Shown piece after piece: positions 1 to 12,897 of a DNA stretch of 64,000 nt. Source of the DNA: Aspergillus flavus (Eukaryota; Ascomycota; Eurotiomycetes; Eurotiales; Aspergillaceae); assembly GCF_009017415.1 (NCBI RefSeq), contig NC_092406.1, forward strand, positions 1,674,001-1,738,000, in the 5' to 3' direction. Position numbers and translations under genes: made by a program. A model generated the notes under the pieces. That model searched no databases and was not told the origin of the DNA. It worked only from the letters and a program-made list of their open reading frames with translations. Within the stretch, counting starts at the first letter, position 1. Every line of letters begins with the position of its first letter.

Positions 1-3000
1 GCCACGATGGGACCCGATGGGAGTTCTTGCGTAACAAGTGGCCAATCCTAGAAATATACGATAGTTGCAGATCTACATTATTCTCCGTCATAGAGCATAT
101 CTGAAGGACAAAGGAGGTCTAGGAGACTTTACCACAGGTTCACCGAAGCAAATCCTCTGCTGGTTCGCAGGAGAGAAGTCACATAATGCGGTAAGTTGAA
201 ACTCAGTAAGGCCCGTCAGTGTTGCTCCGAGAAAACATGAAACAGAGTATAATCCCGAATCTGCGTGTTCTGAGGCATCACCAGTGGTGCCACAAGTTGT
301 CAAACTTGTCAAACCATGTGACTCACACCCTCACTCCGACTCTTGCTGCACCCCATAGGCAAGGTACACACTCGCCCAAGAAAATGTCTGAGTGTCAGTC
401 TACCCGGACGTCCCCATGCAAGTCCTAAGGTAGGTAGGATCCCATGGTGATCTGATCACCGTCTGTGCCTGATGACCCCCTGTACGATTATTGGTCCAAT
501 CAGATCATGGAGGGTCAGGAAATGCCAACCGGCCAATGGCAACGATTCCTTCAACACCGATATTTCGTCGAACCGATGAGATATTCGTGGTTAGCTTCTG
601 GGGAAGATGGAGCTTGGATCCGATAGGGAGACATTCGAGAATATTGCTAGGATCCACAGTGCTAATTTCGCTTGTGTTAATATCTGACTTAATGATATCA
701 GCTTCAGAGAGAGACATGTTCTGGTGGTCAACGTTGACCGCCGTCTGTACCGATGTACTCCGTAGATCAGAACGTTTTTTTTAGGGTTTCCTGGCCTTTT
801 AGGCCTCTCTGACCCTAGAGATTACTAAAGTAAGATTCATCTGACAGGTAAAATCAAGTATTCTTCACTCTTGCACATACTAACATCTGAGTAATGTATC
901 TTATCTCCACGGTTCCATACTCCTGGTCTCGGTGGCTTGCTGTCGAAAAGCATAGTAATACTGTAGATCAAGCATGGTATGCAGATTCCCATGTTGGGCA
1001 ACAAACTGCACCATGCACACGAGTCCGAGCATAAAAAAAAAGTCAAAAAACGCTCTGGACCCACTGCACCGGTGCCCTTTGACTGGACCTGTCCGTAAGC
1101 TCCCCGAAAAAGGTAGAGAAACCGCGAGGTGTGGACAATGTCGGTATCAGCGGTATAGTTGGCTCTCGACCTTCTCGGCGCCGTCTCCGTTTGATTCGGT
1201 CTTGTCGCAATGAGGCGAAAAAAGGAAAAAAGGGGGGAGTCCGAAACCTTCTTCCAGAATGATGAATTCTTGCATGTAGTAAATTGCGACTGCCTACTAT
1301 TATGGAGCAAGTCACGGGAGGAGTATAGCAGAGTGACTGCGGGCAACTCCACCGACTTTGCATCGTGCCCTACAATTGGGTCAACGCTCTTGTTCACCGC
1401 CAGGATGGCCATTTCTGCATCGTCATCCTAATGGAACATACCACGCCCAAACTGGAAGGCTAAGAGTTATTTCCAATTTTTTTTCTCCTTTTTTCTTCTC
1501 CTTCCGGCTCAGGGTAGTAGTTACGGAGATTAATCGATGACAAATAAAGAAGAGAAGAAAAAATAGCATCGCATCCGAGTCACATGTAACCCAGCAGTGT
1601 TCCTGGATGGTACGAAGAAGTGGTACAGTATACTGAACGACTGAACGAGTTGGTACAAGGGTAAATTATGATTTGCCTATGTCGAGTTCTGCTATGTTTC
1701 AAAGAGCAGGGCTTAGTATCCGATTGGGTTCGTTCCGTTTCTATATCCCTACCTGGCCTTTGTTGTCGGTTCCTGATTTGCATGTTGGATATCAATCCTC
1801 ATTATGGACTCCGACAGTTTGGCACGAAGAATTCGAACAAACATGGCCGGCTGCATGCAGCGGCCGTAGGGATGGTGCTCGACGCTTCAATGCCTTCCTC
1901 TCACCTAATTTGTTCCTGATTTCTTTCTTTGAACGCCTCCATACGCATTTCACGCGATTATCGCGAGTAAGCCTACACCCTCAGTAATCTCACCCCAACC
2001 GTGCGAGGCCAAAAAAGCTCGGACAATTGTTTTCAGAGCAACGTGGCAGCAGCGTGCTATTTCCTCACCATCTTGCCTCATTACCTACATCTAAACTAGT
2101 AGTTCCTATTCTCCATAGCTATGCACGCACGTACACATACTACCCCATCGAGTCTAGAGGACCGTCAAACCTGAAACAGCCATGATGTAGTATATTACCG
2201 GAAGGGGAAATCGTCCAGAGAAGCAGACGGTGCTTCGAGAAGACCACAAGGGGAATCTGGAGTGAGTCATACCTACTGCGTTGGGGGATGTGGGTCAGCT
2301 CATCCTCTTTGTTCTGTCTCATTGAAGGGAACCTTCTGTATCCTCTGTGGATCGCACTGCCTTAGTCGGCCTTAGCTAGTACCTTAGGCTGCCCATGCTA
2401 TAGGTAGCGTTGACTTTCCTGTTAGGTCGTGTGCTAGTACAGTAGGTGGCTTCGTTCCAGGTAAATGAGGGAACAAAAAAGAAAATGGGTGAGGAGGATC
2501 TGTGGATCGCCGCTCTGCTTACTATTTTCTACCTGATAGACGATTTCAGGAAACACGTTTTCCCCTTAGGGTGGTCAAAAGTTGCTATTCGGTTGCAGAC
2601 TATTCTCACTTGCAATTGTTTTTGCGATTTCGGCCGAAAAGTGGTATTTTCACTATGAGTCATATGCGATTGCAAGGAACGGATGCAATTGATACCGATG
2701 GGGAATTTGTAGTATAATCCGAGGATAACTATGATGTCAATTGACTTTGGCAATTCAGTAGTAGTCTGCTTGAGTTTAAATAGTAGATTGTTTAGTGTAG
2801 GAGAGGGATTAGGTAACGAACGCAAGGGATAACAACGCCAAAGTGCCATAGGAGAACGTGACTCTGCGACCCCTCCAACCCTAATCCAAGGTCTGTCTGT
2901 CTATCATGAAGTACAACGTACCTAATTACAAGGATTGGTCTCAAACTGCATAAGGGCCGCTCCGTTGCTTTGAAACCAGGGTCACAGCTCTAAGCTAGTC

Positions 3001-5340
3001 ATTGACCAAGGGGAGGAGAGAGCGAGCTTCAACCCAAGCTCGCCTTGTTTCTCTGCATGAGAACCATATCGCGCGAGTTTGGCCGTTATTCTACTATAGG
3101 TACTTCCGTTGGAGAGTTGATTCCCCGCAGAATCCCAAGCAATGATGCCTTACCTGATTCAGAGCTGCTGACTTAGCATCGAGGATGAGTCGATGTCGAG
3201 TCGGTTGTTAGCCCCATTTTCAAATCAAAAGTCGGTTCCGCTGATGTTGTTCCGTGATGCGATCGCGATGCCCTCCGGTTCATTTGAATCGTTGAGGGGG
3301 AGGGGCTATCGCCTATAGAGGCAAGAATTATCGGTATTATTCCTTTTTGTCGTGGTTGATTCTATTTCCATTATCGTTGTTTTTTTTTGTTTCATGTATA
3401 TTTCCTTATTATCGTTGTTATGGCTTTTTACATAATTCTGGCCGGGCGTTGGTTATCTTCGGAATCGTCCAATCTGATCTGTCTGTGCTTTTCTGCATGC
3501 CTCTGCTTCTGCGGTACATACGGAGTACTGTCATCGCTCGAATCGTGCGGGAAGCACGGGTGTTTTGACGGAACGGGCGTCAGTGACCTGCGGACTAACC
3601 GAAAAAGCAAAAGGGCCTTTCCCTCATCGGGTGGATCACTGGATCTTCCACCGGCCCGGCCCTACTGTACCACAGATGAAGGCAGCAGGGAGGCAAGGAT
3701 ATGTTCTGTAAAGCAGTCATGTAGGGAGAGTTGATCTATCTGAGGAGTCTACTTTCATGATGTCACTCGTTAAAGCAGCTCAACTTTGAGTATCACCAAC
3801 GTGTTGCTGATGAAGCTGGAAATGATTTCCTCCAGCTCGTCACAATGGTCACACTATGTATGAGATTGATTGGCTGTGATCGACCGAATGATGGGACTCT
3901 TGATACAGTATTGTATGACATTCTTGTCCATCTGATCATGGCCAAAGCCCCTCCCTCCCAGGGTTATTACCCTCGGACGGGTAGACGTATGTATCATGGT
4001 ACCGTCATGTAACCCGCAAGCCAATCTTATTCTAAAAGTCGATCATGGGATGATGGGACGGTGGTGATGCGCACAGACAGACCTTTTTTGGGCATCACCA
4101 GGGCCAAGAAACCCAAGATATGTAGGCAAACGGGCTCAGGTACCTATAGTACTTCATTGCTTCGTAGAGGGAAGGAGGTTTCGGATAGCTGAAGACTCGT
4201 TTCGTACCTTACCAATCATACTGTTTTGTTTGTGCTGAGGAACTTGCGGTGCCTGAGTCAGGCTGGTACGACCGCATCTGGTACCTACAGATTGAAGAGA
4301 GTGAAACTTGAACGGATAGGCCCCGTTCCGTCAACTGGATTGGGGGGAAGGGGGATGGGGAGGGGGGGTAAGAGAAGTCCATCTAGATGACTGTTGAGGG
4401 GACTGTGTGAGTGAAGAAGATTCGATAGGCTATCGATAAACGATGGTTCTCGGCCCCACCGGCGGTCATTCCATGGTTCGGATACCGACTACTTTGGAGG
4501 TACCAATACCAAGACTACATACTACTCCGTAGTTAGCAGGTCCTGAGAACTACCTGTATCAGGATATCGGCTATTCCGGCTAGAAGTTGCCTTCAGAGAC
4601 AGAAACGAGGGGCTCAGTGGAAGAGAAACTGAGGATAAACCTCTCTACACTATCATGCACAGAGTACACACATACATGTGATATCAGAGTGAAGTTCTGT
4701 ATAGGTATCTGTACATACAATGTACATACTCTGTACTCTGGATAAAGAGCAATGTAGTAGTGGTGCATTGCTTACATGGAGGGGTATTGCTTACACATGA
4801 GAATACTGGTAGTAGGCACTGAGTATTACTGCTATACCCTCTTTGTACTAGTTTGTCAGGCTGCTAGTTTGTGGGAATCCGAGTCTTCCTCTCCCTCTCT
4901 TCTCTTTACCCGCCAGGTCCTGACCGAGTACTCAGTCGGTACATCTAGGAAGGAAGTGACTTCCACGGGCACAGTAATCCGCGGGAGACGCAAGTATCAA
5001 TCAGTCAGAGTCATTATTCATCCAGGACAAAAGGACTGATGAGTAACGCGTGCTTATTCATCCAGGCTCTCGGTGCCAAAGGAAAAAAGTTCCCCTGCCA
5101 GCTGCACGTCTGCCCAACGAAGCATCCAATGACCGGTGCTCGTTAATCTCGGGAACAGCCAGAAATCGTCGCCTCGCCTTTTTAGCTTTTCCGCTGACCG
5201 CTGGAAGCTACTCATGTCTTTGGTAGCAGCGTTTAGTGACTTTCTGTGGGAGTATGGGCCCTTTGTGTTTAGGGCCGATGGGGAATTCCCTTTGGGAGAG
5301 ATTTCTATGGAGCAATCGAGAAAGTTGAATTAGAATTGAG
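1..5340. other. gene-free stretch
   Basis: I find no convincing gene in this 5.3 kb. All open frames are short, many lack an ATG, and none shows a recognisable domain or a plausible exon chain. I saw no tRNA-like or rRNA-like sequence on reading. The stretch has scattered pyrimidine runs (for example near 1480-1500) and three copies of a TACTCCGTA/TACGGAGTA nonamer, at 756-764, 3519-3527 and 4523-4531. It may hold distal regulatory sequence for the bZIP gene downstream, or non-coding transcripts that cannot be recognised from sequence alone. Confidence 0.6.
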
Positions 5341-5462
5341 ATTTATGGTTAATATTATTTACTGGTTTTATTTATTTTGTTTTCTTTTATTTTATTTCTT
5401 TTTTTTATTTTTATTTCTGTTTTGATTTTCTTATTTTAATTTTATTTTGGATTTTTTATTGT
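5341..5462. repeat. T-rich low-complexity tract
   Basis: About 120 bp are almost entirely T with scattered A and few G or C, in TTTTATTT-like blocks. The tract lies just upstream of the pyrimidine-rich leader of the bZIP gene. Such tracts often exclude nucleosomes in fungal promoters. That role is inferred. Confidence 0.7.
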
Positions 5463-5469
5463 TTCTATC

Positions 5470-6002
5470 AGATCATACACTGGTACCTGAGGCACTCTCA
5501 CGATTTCCCTGAATCATCCCGAAAGATATATGGACTTCCCCCTCCCTCTTCATCTGGTCCTTCCCTCCTCCAGAATCCAACGGATCTGAGCTTCAAACTC
5601 TTTTTTAGTAAAGAGGCTTCTCCTGATCACAAGAGACCTCTTCTTTCCCCTTTACAAGAATCGACCTTCTTCCTCTCCTCCACTTGACTACTACCACCTT
5701 ACTTCCTCTTCTACATATTCTTCTCCTCCACTACCGACCTTACTTTCTACCTACATTCTACTCTTATTCTTTTTTTATAAACTTCTTCATCGTCTATACC
5801 GTTACATCCAATCATCTGGACTCCCTCCCTCATCTCTACTTGTCCTCATTTCATCATCAATCCAACCACCCAAATAAAAAACCCCGCACGTTTTTTCCGT
5901 ACAATCGGATTACACACCGCCTCTTGACTACTATCACGGCGCTTGTCTCCAAACAACCTTTTTCATTCTTCATTTCTATCATATACACACATATTCACAG
6001 TC
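5470..6002 (+). promoter_or_regulatory. promoter and ATG-free leader of the bZIP gene
   Basis: The sequence before the start at 6003 is rich in C and T, with repeated CTTCCTC/CTCCTC blocks. I find no ATG on the + strand between about 5530 and 6003, which fits a long 5' leader kept free of upstream ORFs. The transcription start cannot be fixed by eye. The sequence is typical of well-expressed Aspergillus-type genes. Confidence 0.55.
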
Positions 6003-7959
6003 ATGGCAAGGTATTCTCAACCGTCATTTGACTTCTACCAACAATCTCCTTCAAATTTGGACGCAAAGCCTTCATTTCCCGAGGAAGACGAGATGAGTGT
6101 ATTGGATGATAAGATTCTCGACTCGACGTCGCCCGAACTTTCATCTTCCATTGCCGACCACCGGCGTTCTTCATATGATCATGCACCGGACGCTTTCTCA
6201 CATCGTGATTCAGTCTGGTCCGACTTCTCCCAGTCCGTTCACAGCAACCAATCCAGGCATAACTCCCATGTCGGCCATCATCTTTTCGAGTCCGCTCCGA
6301 ATCCTTTCATGAGACTGGACGGTGCTCATCACCCAGCCACCGCGTATGGCCAGCAGGCATCTTGGGCGCTGGCCAAGGAGACTGGCTCATGTACACCCAC
6401 CGCCATGTACGACCATCATTTCCCATCGGACCTAGACAACGGCTCGTCGGCGCCGTTCTCCGGGGGTGCTGTTGGTCCGGTGAGCACCATCAACATCCCG
6501 TCCATGTCTTACCGCCCTGGGATGGCCTTTGCGCCTCCCGGTGCTGTGGCCATGTCCCCGCAGTCCAGTCAAGGATGGATGCCTGCATCCACCGACATGC
6601 CGGATGCTGTTTCTCGCACCACCAAGAGCCCTACTTATCGGAATAGCTCTCCCTTGAGTATCCGACGGGATGGAATTCGGAAAAAGAACGCTCGTTTCGA
6701 GATCCCAGCAGAGCGGACGTTAAGCAACATCGACCAGCTAATCGCCCAGTCGACCAATGAGGAGGAGATCAAGGAACTGAAGCAACAGAAGCGGTTACTG
6801 AGGAACCGTCAAGCTGCGTAAGTAGAACCCTCGCTGGCTGTCTTACTTAAGTTCACTAACAATTATACTTAGTTTGGATTCGCGCCAACGGAAGAAGCTG
6901 CATACTGAAAAGCTGGAGGAAGAGAAGAAGCAGTTTACCCAGATCATCAACGACCTCGAGGAGGACTTGCAGAACATGAGGCTACGGGAGGCTGAGCTTA
7001 TGCGCGAGAAGAATGAATTGTTCGGTGCGCAGCAGGAGCTCTACCACCATCTCAACAACATGGCAATGGAAAAGGAGGAACTGATCCGGGTTCATACCCT
7101 GGAGACAGCCGAGCTTCGCAAGAAGAATAACATCCTCAAGGAAACAGTGGAGAAGCTTGAAAGACATGCCAGATCCTCTGCCTCCAATATGGCAACTGAC
7201 TTCTCTGACTTTGAGAACCTTACCATGGACAACACTCCCTGGGAAGAACTCACCATGGTCAACAGTCTCTCTCTCGATGCTGATCCAGTTACTAGCGCTC
7301 CTGCCAACGAGAGAAGCACAGAGAAATCTGCGAACAGCGACTACCCCTTCAGCTGGAACGCTTTCTACATGTGTCTTCTTTTTGGTGCCTTCATCGCCTC
7401 CAACGGTACTTCTCTTTCTGCTCGCGCTATTCCGCAGCTATCGGAGGAATACCGCGCGGAGTCTGCCAACGTCCTCAAGGCCGTCTTGTCTTCTTCTCCA
7501 CCAGAACTTGCACAGCCTTCGAACCAGCCCGCCGTTTCTGCGTCGGCTGGCCCGCTCCCAACAACCATCAGTGGGGCGGAGATGGCTCAGATGTCTGCGG
7601 GCACTGCCCCCTCGTCCAACCTAGATGAGCTCCACGACTCGTTGGCGATGCCTACCAAGGCGCAGGAACAGGAACAGGTCTTCTCGCTCAATGCTGACCA
7701 GTACAACTCCTTGACCACTTATGATGACAACGGCGCTGAATACAAGCCGCAACAGGCTTCCCAATTCCAACAAGCGTTGGCTGCGATGCGGGGCAATGTT
7801 GCGCAGAAGATGCCGCACAAAGCTACCTCTGATGTCTACTCGAGATCACTCATGTGGGATCGGGTTCCTGAAAAGGTAATCCAGGACTTCCGACGGATGG
7901 TCCAGGAATACGGTGTTTCTCCCGTCAAGGAAGAACAGTCCGGTTTCAGCCAGTCTTAA
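6003..7959 (+). CDS. meaB: bZIP transcription factor, MeaB-like
   Basis: There are two exons, 6003-6817 and 6873-7959, encoding 633 aa. The intron (55 nt) starts GTAAGT, has a CTAAC branch site and ends TTAG. It interrupts the basic region, and joining the exons restores the bZIP signature NRxxALDSRQRKK around aa 268-281. A long heptad-type coiled coil follows to about aa 370. The 270-residue N-terminus is Ser/Pro-rich and looks disordered. The bZIP family binds DNA as dimers in the nucleus. The conserved run before the basic region (RKKNARFEIPAER, then EEEIKELKQQKR) matches my recollection of MeaB, a factor in nitrogen metabolite repression; FlbB is a less likely alternative. The protein is longer than I remember for MeaB. 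A hydrophobic stretch near aa 433-447 is unusual for this class. The ATG at 6003 is the first in the leader. Confidence 0.75.
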
Positions 7960-9862
7960 GTAGCATAGCCGACAAGACTGAAGTCACCGTACACCATCCA
8001 TCTCAACTCTCCTCGCCATATCCAGAGAAAGCCACCTTGCCTAGCCTTCCTTCCTTCAAAGCAAAACGTCCACGTCGGTTCCTCTGCTTCTTCTCGCCTC
8101 TCTCGTCTTCTTTCGTTTGCAAACCAGTTTACTCTAGCGCTTTTTTATTTTTACGGATATACGACGATTAAACCAAACATTAGCCATATGCATGCATAGA
8201 CAGCTTACCATTTACTTCGACTGGATATATTTAACCGACTAGCTCTTCATTGACCTCGTCTCACAATTTAGCGATGTGTTTATATTTTCGCGCTCCTTCG
8301 GAATTTTCGGCGTATATATGATTTACCGTTTTCTTGGGTTGGGTTTGGGAATGAATCTCACGGAAAGTCAGAAACATATTGCATCTATGTATACTCAAAC
8401 TTCTTGCGTCTTCTTCTTTCATGATTTTGTTTATGAGTTTCCGGGGAGGCATGATCTTATTTAACGCTGGACGCTGTTTCCAGTCTGAAAACAGCAAAAC
8501 GGTCCCACAGAACGACCTTTTTGATGAGCATTGCATTGATTATGGTTTAGGAAATATTGTTTACTTTTGTTATATTTTGCGTTTGGTTGCATTGCGAGTG
8601 AGCTGAACTGGGCTAAGGGTGGTTATCTTGTTACGATTATTATTCTGATATGACTGATATGTTCTACGATGAAAAATGCCTGTTAATGTTTTATGTTGAT
8701 GATGCTTTCTGGACAGTTGGGCCACGACATATGGGTGGCCCTTTTTGCATGCTTCGTTTCTGTCTTTTTATTTCATTTGTCAAATACTTCTATACGGGTC
8801 TCCTCTCAGAGGGGCCTTTTTTTCTGCACATGGCTTTACTGTTGGGCGTTGGCCCGGTTCATTCCTTTGAATTACATTTCTTTTGTCAATCAATTTTATG
8901 TAATATGGAATCATGATTTGCATTGCATATACTTCTAATCTCTTGGATCAATTGATGGTGATATGAGTTTCACATCCTCCTGAGTTTCGAGATCTTGAAT
9001 CTGTAGGTATCAGTACAGCGCAAGGGTACTTGCTCTTCCTTACCACTGCAGAAGATGTACAAGCACTCCACAATGACATCTTTATATGCAGCCATACATA
9101 AACCCCACCTACCTTTAATCTGATCCCTATGAGTCATTCCTAATCTCAACTTCTACACACTACTACCCTCTACTCACCAGAAATCATGTACAGCACGAAT
9201 ATATATAAAAATTGACTGTTGCAGACCAAGATCTTAGAATCTATTCAAAATACTAGATAGAAGGGCGCGTAGTCTCCATCAGTCACAAGCCCACCAGCAA
9301 TAGGTCATAAAACTAATGGTCACGATAAGGATACAAGGCATCTATGCAAAAGGAAAACAACCAGTAGATTGACAAATACAACAAAAGTATGGCGGTCAAT
9401 GTTACATCAATTAATTTAAACAGGGAATCGAAAAATGACAAACCAAATAAAGTGAAATAAAAAATAGTCAGAAAATAAACACTAAGCAAAAGTACTGATG
9501 GTATAGATTGGGTTGCCATCAAAATGAGGCTGGCATTGGGTCATCAACATCGCTGCAAATCACTTGGTTAAAGGTCAGATCATACTGGCACGTTCCGTTT
9601 GTGGTACCCCGTATGGATCGTGAATAGCAATGAAGTGAAAGGTAGGTGTGAAGTGTGCTTTCTTACGGGCTGTCCCCATCATTAGGGCGATGATCTCCCC
9701 ACTCATCCTATGAGCGAGGACGTCTGGCTGGCTGATCTCGGTAGCTGAGTGATAACTCTATCTCCAATGATGTAGTCAAAAGTCATCTGATGAACAAAGA
9801 GACGGGCCCATAGACGGGGTTTCTCGGTGGAACGAGGCTGTAAGGTACCGGGGGCATTCGGT
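7960..9862. other. intergenic region, tail to tail
   Basis: This is the 3' flank of the bZIP gene (+) and of the Sel1-repeat gene (-). It is AT-rich, with only short unsupported ORFs and no recognisable domain. The first 500 bp probably contain the bZIP 3' UTR. I see no RNA gene. Confidence 0.55.
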
Positions 9863-11709
9863 TCACTTGGGATCGTATTTCTCTTTCCAAATCCTGTAAT
9901 TCGAGTAACGAGCATGTCAGCCTAAAATTCGAATAATTCATAGGTCGGTATGGGTGGGCATTGTGGTTGGTTGCAGGCGTGCGAGCGGTTTGCATGGCGC
10001 AGTTGTAAAGATGCAATGAGAGCCTATCGATTGAAGCGCTACCGCTGATCCCTGACATGATATCTGCAGGTGATAGCGAAGCGCGAATCCATACAGGCGG
10101 CACTCCACCACATTCTTGATGGGCTTTGCAGGGGAAACGCCCAAGATCCAAAAATAAAAAAAAAAAAAAAGATTAAGTAAAGGTTGGCCTAACATACCAA
10201 GAATTCCCAACTAATTTGCTTCCTTTCTGTTCGGCCAATCGATAATATTTAGCAGCTGCGAACTAAACATTGACGCAACTGGGTTAGTCAACTGAACAAA
10301 CAAGAGTTCCCAAGAGGACCAAGCGCAAGAGTGATGCGAATCGCAAAGTATTGATGCCCGAGAAACGAGACCATGATGACCGAGAGAGGCATAGCAAAAG
10401 TTCTCGAGTTTGTACCCTCGCTAGAAGGATGCGCACGACGCAATCAAACGCACCTTATCTTTTTTCCCGCCAAAACCCTCTAGGTAACACCACGCGACCT
10501 CATTCATGGCGTCAGTGTCACCTAGGTTTGCGGCCGTTTCGAAGTACTGTCGCGCTGCCGCAGGATCTTTCTTGACTCCCCAGCCGTTGCGGAAACAGTT
10601 ACCCAATTCAAATATAGCAAGGACCAATTCTCCCTTGGCTGCACCACCCTTTTTCATGCCTGCTTGGAGAGCCTGGGACTCAATCGAGGCCGAGTTTGAT
10701 GCCGCAGCCGAGAGATAGGTCACCGCCTGTTCTTCCGATTTGGGGCATCCCCAACCATGCCTGGAGATAAATCTGTTTAGAACGTTTCTGGCACTAAGAA
10801 GAGTACAAGGAAGCACTGAAAGGTAGGGTGTTGATGGGAGGGTCTCAAAAGAACCTAAAGTGCTGTGTAGCTCCTACCTTAGTGCGAGGCCGTATAGTAC
10901 TTGGCTTAGTGCGTTATTTGCGCCGTTAGGATCTGCCAACTGACGAAACATTTCCGTTGATTTCTCGAGTTCTGCCAGGGTAACTTGTGTTAGTATGTAC
11001 ATGTCTGCGAGTGTCTCTATTATGGTTTTTTCCCTACCTCCAGCTTCATGGAGCCGAATCGCTTCTTGGATGTTAACCTATGCATGGCGTTAGTCTTCGA
11101 AGTAGCAACCAACAACCGTAACCGCCGTGTATCTCTTACATCTCCTTGAGGGTCACTTAAACCACTTCGACTAGAGCTCCTTGACCGCGTTTCTATACTA
11201 TTTCTTCCAAAGCCCGGCGAAGTAGGTGATAATGGAGATCCAAGGTTTGGATTGCGCTGTATTAAGACCGTTGCTCGTTTCTCCCACTGAGCCTCTCTCT
11301 CCTGCTCGTCGCCTTTCTCATTGTTTATCTGCGGAAGGTTTGACGGGATATTGGTCGAGGTAGCGGTGGAATTCCGCCGATCACGGTGGAGCAATTGCGA
11401 TAGCCTTGTTTCGCGCGGTTGAGACGGCGGAGATCCTAGGGACTCAGATGGTGCTCTCGAGCGACTAAATGGATTCAGCGACCGACGGCGCGAGGAAGAG
11501 CTAGGTGGCGACACTTCAAGATGTGTGTTCTGATGGTGGTAGACATCATCGCCATCATAGGTGGGTGGGGTAACGACTTCATGTGAGGTGGTATCAGATC
11601 GAATGATTTGAGGCACCGGGCTCAGAAACGCGGAAGGGACACCAGCCGCATATTGGCCACTGGTATCGTTGATTCTGTCCTTCTTATGAAGTATCTCTCG
11701 CAAAGGCAT
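9863..11709 (-). CDS. Sel1-repeat protein (Nif1/chitin-synthase-activator-like)
   Basis: The minus-strand exons are 11709-11140, 11077-11038, 10971-10878, 10760-10454, 10262-10198 and 9893-9863, giving 368 aa with all phases consistent. The first 190 residues are Ser/Pro/Arg-rich and look disordered. From about aa 190 the protein has tandem Sel1-like (TPR-like) repeats, with signatures such as YGLALRHGWG, LGNCFRNGWGVKKD and VAWCYLEGFGGKKD. It ends in WIWKEKYDPK. Fungal relatives are often annotated as Sel1 proteins or as the cell-cycle regulator Nif1. Such proteins act as scaffolds, and no enzymatic motif is present. The last two introns (191 and 304 nt) are long for this window, and the last contains a 15-A run. 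The tiny final exon is supported by its exact frame and its conserved-looking end. Confidence 0.8.
10156..10170. repeat. poly(A) run inside an intron
   Basis: A run of 15 A on the + strand reads as poly(T) in the last intron of the minus-strand Sel1-repeat gene. It resembles an extended polypyrimidine tract but lies far from the chosen acceptor at 9894. Confidence 0.8.
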
Positions 11710-12897
11710 TTTCGTTGCGCGTGCTGATCGCTCGGAGAACTGCGGAGCGGACCTCGGGAACTCTACCCGAATTGTTTGCAGCGTTTAATTTTTGAGGAAT
11801 TGGTAACTGTGGAGAGTAAGATGTCAAGCAGGAAGAAAACCGGGGAACAGTTGATGTTGAAATATCATGCCAAACATGGGCCAAAAAGAGCCTCAGCCTT
11901 ATGGTCGAATAGTAGGCAGGCAGAAGCGCCGGGGTTGGGGGGCAGTGTCAGAGGTGAACCTCGTACAAGGACAATTGATGATATTTTTAAGTTAGTTTTC
12001 TTTCATCTCTGCTTTGGCCGTCTTGGCCCCCAGTTGCCGTCATATCATGAGTCTGGTCATGCTTTTCGCATCCATTGCGCTTGGTTACGCAGTTGAAGCC
12101 TTTTACCCCGCGGATTACTCATGTAGATCTCCCTTGATTGTATGTATCTGTAGTATACAATCGATGAATTGTACCGCAATCTCTCTGTATCGCCGAGGAT
12201 TCGGTCTAAAAGTCAAGCATATAAACGGACCAGGTTCAATGAAGGATATTCCACCGAAATGGGCTATCTTCTGAGATAGTTGATGCGATGACGTCTCAAT
12301 GTCTTAAAAATGCATGCATTATTGAGTGGGTTTGTCAGCAGGCATGCAACGAAGGCCTTTTATGCAGGCTAAGTGGTGGTCCACACCTTCCTGTTTCATC
12401 CAGCACAAGGCCATCCATAAAACAATCAAGCCTCCGTAGACTCACCAAATATAAGGTTAGTCCAAATCCAGAAAATATACCAGTTACTTCTTGCTTTGTT
12501 ATATTTCGGGACGGTCTCTTTCACTTCCACTTATATCATTGATTGTGGTATACGCACAATGAAAACGGAAGAGACGGAAATCAAACTGCACAAAAATAAT
12601 AATAGAAACCCCGAACAGTAGACATGTAAGATAACCAGTGTTAAGTCTGAAAAGGGCATCCGGTGCATGGCCAACACTAAACATTTGAGCTTTCAAAAGA
12701 CAAGGGCGCCTTGGTCTCCCATCCCTTGTTAAATCAGCGTTCGGAAGATTTTCAAACATATCGGAAGAAACCCGCTTTACATTAGGGCATTAGCTATCTT
12801 GCTTAGGAACTCGTATTGGTATGTCTAATGTAGCACAGGAAACAGATCTTTAATTTATACATATTGCTAATAGCGAGGCTATTCATGCAACGTCCAT
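11710..12897. other. intergenic: Sel1 gene promoter and atp4 3' flank
   Basis: This holds the promoter of the minus-strand Sel1-repeat gene (start codon at 11709) and the 3' flank of atp4. The open frames are short and unsupported. No RNA gene or repeat is recognisable. Confidence 0.5.

Noticed and set aside
837..1412. 191-aa open frame on - in the first 6 kb
   Set aside because: The composition looks random, no domain is seen, and no plausible exon partners lie around it.
5684..6031. Upstream ORF overlapping the bZIP start
   Set aside because: It begins at TTG, not ATG, and its Leu/Tyr/Thr-rich product simply reflects the C/T-rich leader.
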